Shown one piece after another: positions 54,786 through 62,702 of a DNA stretch of 64,000 bases. The translations under genes and the position numbers were made by a program. Positions within the stretch are counted from its first letter, which is position 1. Every line of letters starts with the position of its first letter. Source of the DNA: Tenacibaculum ovolyticum DSM 18103 (GTDB lineage Bacteria; Bacteroidota; Bacteroidia; Flavobacteriales; Flavobacteriaceae); assembly GCF_000430545.1 (NCBI RefSeq), contig NZ_AUMF01000009.1, forward strand, positions 1-64,000, written 5' to 3'. Under the pieces are notes generated by a model, which ran no database searches, was not told where the DNA came from, and worked only from the letters and a program-made list of their open reading frames with translations.

Positions 54786-56291
54786 TTATTTTTTAAAAAA
54801 AGAAATTATCTTTTTAAAGAAGCTAGGTACTTTGTGTTCATTTGCAGCTTCTGTACTATTACTTGCGTATTTTGCTACATGATTTTCTTTATAAGAATGT
54901 GCTTTTAAAATAGCGCTCACTTGACTTTTATACTTAACTCCCTTTATTTTATCTACTTGATAAATATAGTTTGCGTAACCATCAATTTCAGCTAATACAT
55001 TAAGCCCACCATTCCATGTTTTTCCTTGTATTCCTTCTTTTTCTATTTGAAACAATAAAGCTCTAAAACGTTTTAATGATTTCTTATTTATATTCAGTTT
55101 TTCATTAACTACAATACCTGTTACCTCTTGTCTTTCATTACGTTTCATAATTCGTAATTTATCAGGATGCAACTTAAAATTTTCTTCTTTAATAATTTTT
55201 TTAGAATATTTTAATATCGCTGTAATATATTTAAACTGTTCTTGATTCCCCGAAAAAGTAGTATCATCAACATAACGAGAATACGTAAAACCATATTTAG
55301 TAGCCAAACCATCTAATCGGTAATCCATTTTACGACATAAAATATTTGTTATCGCCGGACTACATGGAGATCCTTGTGGTAAAAACCGATCGCCTCTTTG
55401 TGTAAAATAGTTTTCTCCTAATAAAGAAAGATCTAAAATTTTAGATTCGGAACATAATAATGAAAAGATTACTGCTAATTGCTCTGAATATCCTAACGAT
55501 TTAAAAACTCCCTTTATTCTTTTATAAGTTACTGATGGGAAAAAGTTTTGTAAATCTTGATTAATAACTACCGCTTTATTTACATGAATTTCAGCATTAC
55601 TAACAATAGATCGTTCTTTTACACAACCATGCGCCTTTTTGTGAACCGTTACTTTATTTAAAATATTTTCTAAAATAAAATGTTGTGCTCTTTTTAATCG
55701 AGGCATTGGAGCAGAAATTAATCGGTATCCTCCTGATTTCTTTGCTACTTTAAATCGTTTATAATGATGAATCTTTGAATTTTTTCTAGAAAAGGCTAAA
55801 AATCGGAGTTCATTCACCGTTATTTTCATAGCTTCAGCTAACTCTTTTGCTGACTCATAAATTGGTAAATCGTTTTCTTTAAGTCTTGCAACATTCGTTT
55901 CTGTATCATTTAATTGATGAGAATATCCATCACCTATATAAACAATCTCTTCTTTTTTGGTTTGCTGCCACTTTGCTGCTTTTTCCTTACGGATTAACGC
56001 TCTCTTTAACGCAGTCTCTTTTTGTTTTTCTTTTGATAGCTTCTTTCTTTCTTTATGCTTATTTGCTATAAAAGCTTCTGTATCTTCTATAGCCCTCTCT
56101 TTTTTAACAAGTGCTGTTAAATTATTTGAAAGTTCTCTTTCTTCTTTTAAAAATGCGTTTGCTTTTTCAAAATCTACTTCATTATCACCCCAAAAACCTA
56201 ATCGTTTCATTTCTGAAAGAATAAATTCATCTTTAGATGATTCTTTAATTTTATCGTAAATTTCTTGTCTTCTCGTAGCTGAATTATCCAT
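54786..56291 (-). CDS. Retron reverse transcriptase
   Basis: A 501-residue reverse transcriptase. Catalytic residues are D246 (INQDLQNFF) and the YVDD box at 340-343; the substrate-positioning segment is LPQGSPCSP (304-311). Retron-specific marks are present: NAEIH (232-236) in the region matching the retron NAxxH motif, and VTG at 390-392 in the C-terminal region matching the RNA-binding VTG motif. The first 150 residues are an unusual, charged, coiled-coil-like extension that core retron enzymes lack. It lies downstream of the ncRNA (10 bp gap from its a2 end) and is the third protein gene in the retron operon. Retrons make a branched RNA-DNA hybrid (msDNA) that helps guard against phage. 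Confidence 0.92.
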   Translation of the reverse strand: MDNSATRRQEIYDKIKESSKDEFILSEMKRLGFWGDNEVDFEKANAFLKEERELSNNLTALVKKERAIEDTEAFIANKHKERKKLSKEKQKETALKRALIRKEKAAKWQQTKKEEIVYIGDGYSHQLNDTETNVARLKENDLPIYESAKELAEAMKITVNELRFLAFSRKNSKIHHYKRFKVAKKSGGYRLISAPMPRLKRAQHFILENILNKVTVHKKAHGCVKERSIVSNAEIHVNKAVVINQDLQNFFPSVTYKRIKGVFKSLGYSEQLAVIFSLLCSESKILDLSLLGENYFTQRGDRFLPQGSPCSPAITNILCRKMDYRLDGLATKYGFTYSRYVDDTTFSGNQEQFKYITAILKYSKKIIKEENFKLHPDKLRIMKRNERQEVTGIVVNEKLNINKKSLKRFRALLFQIEKEGIQGKTWNGGLNVLAEIDGYANYIYQVDKIKGVKYKSQVSAILKAHSYKENHVAKYASNSTEAANEHKVPSFFKKIISFFKK

Positions 56292-56301
56292 AACAAAAAA
56301 A

Positions 56302-56314
56302 GTAGCAATAAGAT
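56302..56314 (-). repeat. Retron a2 repeat
   Basis: ATCTTATTGCTAC on the minus strand, the 3' partner of a1. Confidence 0.8.
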
Positions 56315-56364
56315 GTATATTTTTTCCCTTCGTACAACTCTAAAGACTGAATTGAACAACTCCA

Positions 56365-56438
56365 GTGAAATTAGCACTATAGCATTATTTCACTTCGAAG
56401 AAGTATAACCGGAAATAGTGCTATAGTGCTAATTTCAC
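56365..56438 (-). other. Putative msd hairpin of the retron
   Basis: Arms 56365-56384 and 56419-56438 are a perfect 20-bp inverted repeat. After one mismatch, 56386-56391 and 56412-56417 add 6 bp (TATTTC/GAAATA), and an inner ACTTC-TTC-GAAGT hairpin sits at the tip. A long, nearly perfect hairpin is the form of msd regions copied to DNA in retrons. Confidence 0.8.
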
Positions 56439-56516
56439 AAGTTAAGTTCGAGTCAGTGACGCGTTCGGTGTCTGTAAGCTAGATTGGCGATACACCAATC
56501 AAATTGCAAGGTTTTT

Positions 56517-56529
56517 ATCTTATTACTAC
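56517..56529 (-). repeat. Retron a1 repeat
   Basis: GTAGTAATAAGAT on the minus strand, the 5' partner of a2; complementary except for one G-U pair. Confidence 0.8.
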
Positions 56530-56544
56530 CAAGGTTTAAATATA

Positions 56545-58176
56545 TTAATTATTTTTATCAAAAGTGATTCTTGTTGCTAAAATATGCTCACAAGGTCCTT
56601 TTGTCATTTTATTCTGATGATAGTAACTGCAAGTACACTTAGCGTCAATGATTTGCAAATCATTATTTATATGTACACTCGTTTTATAATTGCCACTTAC
56701 TATCGCTTCTATCTTTATATTATTGGTATCACCATCTATTTTTAACTCTGAAACAGCTCCTGACTCCATTAATTGGTACGCTGTTTTATCTATTTCATTC
56801 GAAAAACGTAACGATTCTAAATCAATTCCATCTTTCTTTAATTCTCTAATTCTATATACGTTGTTCTTTAAATCGTAGACTACCTTTCCTGCTTGTGTAA
56901 AAGTTTGTAACGATTGCTGTACAACCTTTTTATCTAAAGCCAAATTCTTTGCTAAACTTTCTTCCGTATTAAACCAATCTTTACGCAACGCTAAATAAAT
57001 ACTCTGCATGGTGGTTGCAGGTACTTGCCCTCTTGGAGAAAGCAAATCTAAATTTGTAGTTTGCGTCCAATCATTAGCTGTCCAACCAGACAAGCCTAAT
57101 GTAAAATACATATCGTTTGCCAAATGTGCTATATAAAAAGACGGCATACCACTACCCAATAAATGAACTGTAAACTTATTCGTAATTGGCAATAGTCTTT
57201 CTAGAATGGTTATTCGTCTTCTTCCCCAAACTCTAATTTCATGTGCTTCATTACCTTTATATATAGATTTCAAACATGCAATTTCTATATTCCAAGGCTC
57301 AAAAACAGCTACAATAGGTTGCCCAGGTTTTAATATATATTTTATAGCTCTTGGTCCTTTTTTCTCTTTGTGCCTTTTTAATACAGCTATAAAATTAGCA
57401 ATATCAACAGCATCTAAATCAAATGATACTTTATCACTTGTCATAGCGGTACTTACTTGTAAAAAACCGCGCACCCAACTATCTGGTAAATCAATTTTAA
57501 CCTCTCTATATATATCTTCTCCTGTTGTTTTTACATCAAAACCTTTAGGATCTATTTTAAATTCTGTCTCTTTATAACTACGTATCTTTTGAAACTCATT
57601 ATACAATGTCTTTGAATAATCAATATTTGTAGTACCACATTCAAACTCACTTATGTTGTTAAAAACATCATAACCACAAGATAATTTTCCATAAACAGAT
57701 TCATCTTTACTAAAGCATTCAAAAAATACCTGATCAGGATGTACTGTAATCACAGGATCTAGCACTAACCAAGCTGCATAATCTCTTGTATATAAATACT
57801 TAAAATATTTTCGTTGTGCTTCGTAAAAAGGCTTTGTAACTTCTTCTCTCTTAGATCGCAATTTTTTTAATTGCTCCTGAATATTTTTTACGTCTGTTTT
57901 TACACCAGCTAATGCTGCTGTTGCTTCTGCTACCCAAATATCTTCTTGGCTCTTTAACCAAGCTAAATATTCTGTATTGTCTTTAGGTTTAAAATTAAAA
58001 TCTGCTGTAACAACGCTATGCAAAGTTGAAATAGCTTCTCTAAAAGGAATTTTTTTATCTAAAACTCCTACAAAATAAGTAGGTTCTCTTAATACATCTG
58101 GCGCAAAACTAACCCCTGTAGAAGACATACTGTTATTGACACTACTGCTACCACTATATTTAAAATTAAATTTCAT
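56545..58176 (-). CDS. Winged-helix / SWIM zinc-finger protein of the retron
   Basis: A 543-residue protein. The C-terminus holds a SWIM zinc finger, C514-x-C516-x12-C529-x-H531 (KCTCSYYHQN...PCEHIL). The segment before it (about 405-450: TEESLAKNLALDKKVVQQSLQTFTQAGKVVYD) reads as a winged helix. The N-terminal 400 residues include a helical region with heptad character (about 90-120) and a region of beta strands that I cannot assign. It starts 14 bp after the ARM-repeat gene, so the two are cotranscribed. Proteins named WH-SWIM are listed as accessory proteins of retron type XIII; a role as effector or DNA-binding partner is inferred. Confidence 0.85.
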   Translation of the reverse strand: MKFNFKYSGSSSVNNSMSSTGVSFAPDVLREPTYFVGVLDKKIPFREAISTLHSVVTADFNFKPKDNTEYLAWLKSQEDIWVAEATAALAGVKTDVKNIQEQLKKLRSKREEVTKPFYEAQRKYFKYLYTRDYAAWLVLDPVITVHPDQVFFECFSKDESVYGKLSCGYDVFNNISEFECGTTNIDYSKTLYNEFQKIRSYKETEFKIDPKGFDVKTTGEDIYREVKIDLPDSWVRGFLQVSTAMTSDKVSFDLDAVDIANFIAVLKRHKEKKGPRAIKYILKPGQPIVAVFEPWNIEIACLKSIYKGNEAHEIRVWGRRRITILERLLPITNKFTVHLLGSGMPSFYIAHLANDMYFTLGLSGWTANDWTQTTNLDLLSPRGQVPATTMQSIYLALRKDWFNTEESLAKNLALDKKVVQQSLQTFTQAGKVVYDLKNNVYRIRELKKDGIDLESLRFSNEIDKTAYQLMESGAVSELKIDGDTNNIKIEAIVSGNYKTSVHINNDLQIIDAKCTCSYYHQNKMTKGPCEHILATRITFDKNN

Positions 58177-58190
58177 TCTTCTTCTTAACT

Positions 58191-61100
58191 TTATTTAATT
58201 AATAATGGTATTGCTACATCTGAGTGCTTTTCAGAAATAGTTAATAATATATCTATAATTTTATCTTTATCAGTAACCGTTTTGGTATCTAAAATGGTAT
58301 TTAAAATTCGTACTGTCATTAAAGCTACTTCTTTATGTTTTTCAGATTCTTTTTCTAAAAAGGAATACACTCTGGTTTTTGTAGCTCTGTTTGAGTTTAT
58401 ATAAAACAAGGTCGTTTTAAAGTAATCTTCTAATTTTAAAATTACCGCTACATTATCCGAAGCGTAAGTGTTTAAATAATTGGTTGTAAAAAATTGCATG
58501 CTCTTTGCAGGATGTTCTTGTAAGCTAACAAGTAAAGGCAGTCCTTTTTCTTCTGAAAAATGTTTTACCGCCATACTTCGTCCTAAATGTTGCACTTGCT
58601 CTTTTACGTGATCACATACATATAATAACATTTGTACAGTCCAATTTTTGGCATCTATATGTTCACTAAAATAATCACACCCCCAGTCAATAACATCTTG
58701 CCAATTAGTATTAAAAATAGGCAATGCTTCTTCTAATTCGTAATTTACCCTAGCTACGTTATTTTTAAAGTAAGTTTCTAGTCTTGTTCTTATAGAAAAC
58801 ACATCACTATGAGCTAAACGTATTAAATCTGACATACTTAAGGCACTCATGCTTATGTTACTTTCAAAAATCGGAGTTCCTAGTTTTTGTGCAAATTCAT
58901 ATTTTGACAGCACTAATGTTATTATTCCTTCTTTTGATAACTCTTTTAAATCAGCTCCGTATAATTGTATTAGAGTTTCATAACAATTCTCATGCAAGCC
59001 TTCATAACTTTCAGCTTCTGTTATATATGCTAATAATTGTTTTAATAAACTATCTTTAAACTCGCTATCTAATTTTGTTAATTTATCAACCGTAGGTCGA
59101 ATTGCTTTTCTTACTTCTGAATATTCAGAAAAACAGAAACTAACGATGTCTTCTTTGTTTTTTATTAAATATTTGTCAGGAAAGTGTGCTAAAAGTTCGA
59201 TACCCGCACTTCTTAACACTTCTTCTTCTGACGTTATATATTCTTTATAATTTTCTTTAAATAAATCGTAAGCGGGCGTAGCGTTATGTTTTGCTAAATT
59301 AATTGCGAATAATTTATTTGTTACAGAATTTGAAGCTGCTAATTCCACTATTTTTTTAACAGGGGTATCACTTAATAACTTACCAAATAAAGTATTCCCT
59401 ATTAAATTGCTTACAGCTATTAAAAAGCTAAATGAGTAAGTAGACGCTTCTTTAAATAGTTCTTGCAAATAATCTATTGCTATAATCGTATCATAGGCTA
59501 CACTATTTTTATATACTTCTGTTAAATATTTTATTACCAAAATCTCATCGGTAAGTAGTAACTCTGTAACTAATGAAGTATTTATTAAATAAGATGCTTC
59601 GTATTTTTGTAACCATTTTAAACCTAAGGCAACTGCTTTATCATTTTTAGATGCTAAAAGCGTTATTAAAATAATTTTTTCTGGTTGACTTGTTGCATAT
59701 TTTGCTTCTAACAATGCTGTTACTAACTCTAATACCTTTGGATGTTTATGAGCTAGTAATTTTGAAAATATTTCGTCAGATAGGTTTTCTAAAAAATGAG
59801 CGTTATCTTTTATTATACGTAAACAAAAATCTACTGCAATTGTACTTTTAGCATTTGCTAGTATGTATAATACTTCAGTTGGTTTTTGATTCCAAACACT
59901 AGACAACATTTCTTCTCTTACAACTTCGTTAGTTGTACTTTCTATATAATACCACTTATTCTTTTGCTCTTTAAACCTACTAGAACTACCATACAAAATA
60001 TACATTAAAGCAGAAAATTGATGGTATTTAGGATAACACTTTTTTTCTATATCGTAATTTCTTGTTGCAGGATTATAAACATAATCATGCTCTACACGCT
60101 CAGTTACTTGATCTCCATCATCATCTAAAACACATAGTATATCAGTGGCATATTGAATATAGGCTTCTTGATTTTCAACACTTAAGTTGTATATATTTTT
60201 ATAACTGTTTTTAGTAAAATAATCTTTTGTTTTACCAGAAAAAGCTATTCCTGGGTTTTGTTTTTTCTTTTCTTCAAAAGCATAAACCCATTCTCCTTTT
60301 ACACTTGGGTAATCAGAAGTATAACCTGCTTTACCAATTGCTATTTGTTTAGCTAATAACGCAAAAAATCGAGTATCATTTATTACGCAAGCTGCTCTAT
60401 ATATATAACGTATCGATTTAAATGTATTTACTTTTAAAGGAACTTTTTCTAATAATTTAAATAATTCATCTCTTAAACTATCATTATCATACGCATATAA
60501 GTATGCATAAAATAAGAACATTGGGTTTCCTTTATTATTTCCTACAAACTGTAACGCTAAAGATGTTATTTCTTCTTCCGAAATATGTTTCCTAACCTCA
60601 GCATGTATTATTTGTTTATCCTTAACACTTCCGTATCGTAATATATAAGCACAAGCTACTCTACCTACAATTGTTTTTAAGTTATGATCTTTAAAAACAG
60701 TTAAAATTTCTGTTACGTAATTGGCTTGGTTAAATTCTGCTAGTACATTAATTGTATTGTACTGCTCAAATTCATCTGATGAGTGGATAAATTGAGCTAT
60801 TTGTGGTATTGCTTCTCTAATTTTTAAAACGCCTACCCTCGCAATAATTTTAGATACTTTCCAATTTCTTGTATAGGTACCTTTAATTGATTGATTTAAG
60901 TATTTTAAAATTGTTTCTTTTCTTGCAGTATTTTCGTCTTTATGTAAACTTTCAGTTACTTTAATTGCTTCTTGCAAGATTTCTGAATAGCCTTTCTTTT
61001 CCTTACTTTCTACTAAACTATTAAAAGTTTTTTGGGCTTCTTCATAAGATACAGGAAAAACAGTTTTTGTGCCTTCTCTTAAATTTGCACCTCTTCTACC

Positions 61101-61211
61101 ATACCTAAAGTTTACAACAAATAAATCTTGACTCTCGCATAAATCTACTTCATAAACTTTGTCTGATTTTTCGTCTGAAAAATATAATTTTTTCTGTTTA
61201 ATTAATTTCAA
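58191..61211 (-). CDS. WGR plus HEAT/ARM-repeat protein of the retron
   Basis: A 1006-residue protein. Residues 1-80 are a WGR domain, the DNA-end-binding module of eukaryotic PARPs, seen as KVYEVDLCESQDLFVVNF followed by RYGRRG at 36-41 and the EEAQKTFNSLVESKEKKGY end. The remainder (about 110-1006) is a large array of helical HEAT/ARM-like repeats, e.g. IAQFIHSSDEFEQYNTINVL and VLELVTALLEAKYATS. It has no obvious enzyme motif. First gene of the retron operon, promoter not clearly identified. Large ARM proteins are the second accessory partner of type XIII retrons. Confidence 0.85.
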   Translation of the reverse strand: MKLIKQKKLYFSDEKSDKVYEVDLCESQDLFVVNFRYGRRGANLREGTKTVFPVSYEEAQKTFNSLVESKEKKGYSEILQEAIKVTESLHKDENTARKETILKYLNQSIKGTYTRNWKVSKIIARVGVLKIREAIPQIAQFIHSSDEFEQYNTINVLAEFNQANYVTEILTVFKDHNLKTIVGRVACAYILRYGSVKDKQIIHAEVRKHISEEEITSLALQFVGNNKGNPMFLFYAYLYAYDNDSLRDELFKLLEKVPLKVNTFKSIRYIYRAACVINDTRFFALLAKQIAIGKAGYTSDYPSVKGEWVYAFEEKKKQNPGIAFSGKTKDYFTKNSYKNIYNLSVENQEAYIQYATDILCVLDDDGDQVTERVEHDYVYNPATRNYDIEKKCYPKYHQFSALMYILYGSSSRFKEQKNKWYYIESTTNEVVREEMLSSVWNQKPTEVLYILANAKSTIAVDFCLRIIKDNAHFLENLSDEIFSKLLAHKHPKVLELVTALLEAKYATSQPEKIILITLLASKNDKAVALGLKWLQKYEASYLINTSLVTELLLTDEILVIKYLTEVYKNSVAYDTIIAIDYLQELFKEASTYSFSFLIAVSNLIGNTLFGKLLSDTPVKKIVELAASNSVTNKLFAINLAKHNATPAYDLFKENYKEYITSEEEVLRSAGIELLAHFPDKYLIKNKEDIVSFCFSEYSEVRKAIRPTVDKLTKLDSEFKDSLLKQLLAYITEAESYEGLHENCYETLIQLYGADLKELSKEGIITLVLSKYEFAQKLGTPIFESNISMSALSMSDLIRLAHSDVFSIRTRLETYFKNNVARVNYELEEALPIFNTNWQDVIDWGCDYFSEHIDAKNWTVQMLLYVCDHVKEQVQHLGRSMAVKHFSEEKGLPLLVSLQEHPAKSMQFFTTNYLNTYASDNVAVILKLEDYFKTTLFYINSNRATKTRVYSFLEKESEKHKEVALMTVRILNTILDTKTVTDKDKIIDILLTISEKHSDVAIPLLIK

Positions 61212-61294
61212 GCTTTATCTTTTTTTACACTCTAAATATATAACTTATTTAGAACAAGATAAATTTCTTTATATATCTTTTTACAAAAAAATAA

Positions 61295-61630
61295 TTACAT
61301 CAAACCTCCTTTTAAGTTTACGAAACTCATCCCTAAATTTTCATCTTCTAAAAACACTATAGCTCTTTTACTTCGCATACCTGATTTACAATATACTACG
61401 AGTGGTTTATCTGTTTTCAACTCTTTAAAACGTTGTTGTAATTCTCCTAAAGGAATATGTTCTCCGTTAATATGATTTTGTTCACGTTCCCAATTTTCAC
61501 GTACGTCTAATAAATTATACTTAGCTATATTATTTTGTAAATCATCAAGAGTAATTTCATTAGCTACATTTACTCCAAAAACAAACGGAATGGTAGAGAA
61601 AGCCAATGATATTATTAAAAACAAAACCAT
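61295..61630 (-). CDS. Rhodanese-domain protein with hydrophobic N-terminus, duplicated from moeB
   Basis: A 111-residue protein made of a hydrophobic N-terminal segment (MVLFLIISLAFSTIPFVFGV) and a complete rhodanese domain with active-site loop CKSGMRS (C81). Residues from about 25 to the end differ by only three residues from the C-terminal domain of the moeB-like protein at 62703-63752. The DNA identity is confined to 61305-61568, so the N-terminal segment is new and may be a signal or membrane anchor. It could be a real exported sulfurtransferase or a fresh fragment. Located just upstream of the retron on the same strand. Confidence 0.65.
   Translation of the reverse strand: MVLFLIISLAFSTIPFVFGVNVANEITLDDLQNNIAKYNLLDVRENWEREQNHINGEHIPLGELQQRFKELKTDKPLVVYCKSGMRSKRAIVFLEDENLGMSFVNLKGGLM
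61305..61568 (-). repeat. 264-bp direct repeat, copy A
   Basis: Matches 62710-62973 without gaps; I count 7 mismatches in 264 bases. It covers the rhodanese domain. The repeat copies the 3' end of the moeB-like gene and flanks a transposase remnant and the HEPN-like gene. Confidence 0.85.
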
Positions 61631-61675
61631 AAAATAACCACTTACACCTATTTAGAACAAATAAACAAAGATCTT

Positions 61676-61822
61676 ATGAGTTTTTTAGAGCATTTCAATC
61701 TATACAGAAGACATGGTAGTCTAAGAGGGTAACTTAATGTAAAAACACCTTTTAACGCAGTAGAAGAATGGTATAGATTAGGCCCTTAAACATTTAAAAA
61801 AGACACTAAAAATTTAAAATAA
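61676..61822 (+). pseudogene. Transposase C-terminal remnant
   Basis: In one frame the sequence reads FLEHFNLYRRHGSLRG, stop, LNVKTPFNAVEEWYRLGP, stop, TFKKDTKNLK, stop. FN-YRRHGSLRG and KTPFNAVEEWYRL are the closing motifs of DDE transposases of the IS481/IS3 type. Two internal stops and the missing N-terminal part show it is dead. The rest of 61631-61927 holds no other gene. Confidence 0.75.
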
Positions 61823-61927
61823 ATGTATTAAATTTGAATCAATAAACTCGATAAGTTGTAACGAACAACCTTGTGAAAATTAACACATAAGTTTTTAATA
61901 TTTATTATCTAAAAACAAAATTTATTT

Positions 61928-62620
61928 ATGGAACTTAGAACCGAAATCCTAAATTTTTCACTAAAAATGGAAGAATCTATTAATACTCTTCTTCTTGTTT
62001 ACTTAGGGATAGATGACAAATCTAAAACTAAAAATTTTGGCAATAAAGCAGGTATAAGTTTCAAAAGTAAAATAGATTTACTTTATGATATTAATGTTTT
62101 ATCTCCGGAGGAACGCTTAAATATTGAATTACAAATGAATTTTAGAAATAAGTTTCTACACGATATTAATTGCGATACTTTTGTTGTAACGTTACAACAT
62201 TTTGATAATGGAATAAAGAACAGGTTCTTTAAATTTTTAGACAATAAAGAGGCTTCTCAAGATGAAAATTCTTACAGAAAAGCTTATCAAAAATTATTTG
62301 AGAATAACACTAAGGTTACTGAAAAGAAATTTAAAGAAAAAAGAGGTCAGATTATTAAAAATGGTGAGGTCATTAATTCTCTTATAGGAATAAGTAAACG
62401 CTTATTTATATTATCTAATAAACCAATTCAGGAAGTAATTTTGGTGTTAGACAAAAGTGATTTAGAAAAACCTAAACAAGATGACACTTTAATTAAAATA
62501 AGAAAAATCTGTGAAGACTACCCAAATAAGGTTCATTCAGATTCTGAATTAAAAATATTTAAAGATATAGTAGGAGATGCAATCAATAACAAAATTAATC
62601 TAAAAAATTTATTGAGTTAA
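61928..62620 (+). CDS. Hypothetical protein, possible HEPN-like (Rx4H)
   Basis: A 230-residue soluble protein, probably all-helical. Its first 100 residues follow the shape of MltR/AbiV-like HEPN proteins: helices with MEESINTLLLVYLGI, then a loop, then IELQMNFRNKFLHDI, in which R73-x4-H78 fits the HEPN RNase motif Rx4-6H. The second half (about 120-230) is unassigned and lysine-rich. It lies between the two copies of the direct repeat, on the strand opposite to the retron, in a probable defence island. RNase or abortive-infection function is only inferred from the motif and place. Confidence 0.6.
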   Translation: MELRTEILNFSLKMEESINTLLLVYLGIDDKSKTKNFGNKAGISFKSKIDLLYDINVLSPEERLNIELQMNFRNKFLHDINCDTFVVTLQHFDNGIKNRFFKFLDNKEASQDENSYRKAYQKLFENNTKVTEKKFKEKRGQIIKNGEVINSLIGISKRLFILSNKPIQEVILVLDKSDLEKPKQDDTLIKIRKICEDYPNKVHSDSELKIFKDIVGDAINNKINLKNLLS

Positions 62621-62702
62621 TTTGAAATTTATGCATTCTAATAAAAACGAAAAATACTTTTCTGTCTTGTAATAAGGCCTATAAAGAATGAATAAAAGAA
62701 CT

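Larger units (their letters stand above)
56302..56529 (-). ncRNA. Retron msr-msd non-coding RNA
   Basis: Between the SWIM gene and the reverse transcriptase gene is a 253-bp gap holding the expected retron RNA. Its ends are an a1/a2 inverted repeat: a1 (GTAGTAATAAGAT, plus coordinates 56517-56529) pairs over 13 positions with a2 (ATCTTATTGCTAC, 56302-56314), with one G-U wobble. Next to a1 is a hairpin GATTGG/CCAATC (56482-56487 and 56495-56500) typical of msr, and then a long hairpin at 56365-56438 that would be the msd. A further CAATTC/GAGTTG hairpin lies before a2. The branching guanosine is not identified; candidates lie just after a1. The ends given are those of a1/a2 and not measured. 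Confidence 0.85.

Noticed and set aside
54786..56291. RT as a group II intron or diversity-generating retroelement enzyme
   Set aside because: No maturase or HNH domain, no variable/template repeat pair seen, and the NAxxH-like and VTG motifs with a flanking a1/a2 RNA favour a retron.
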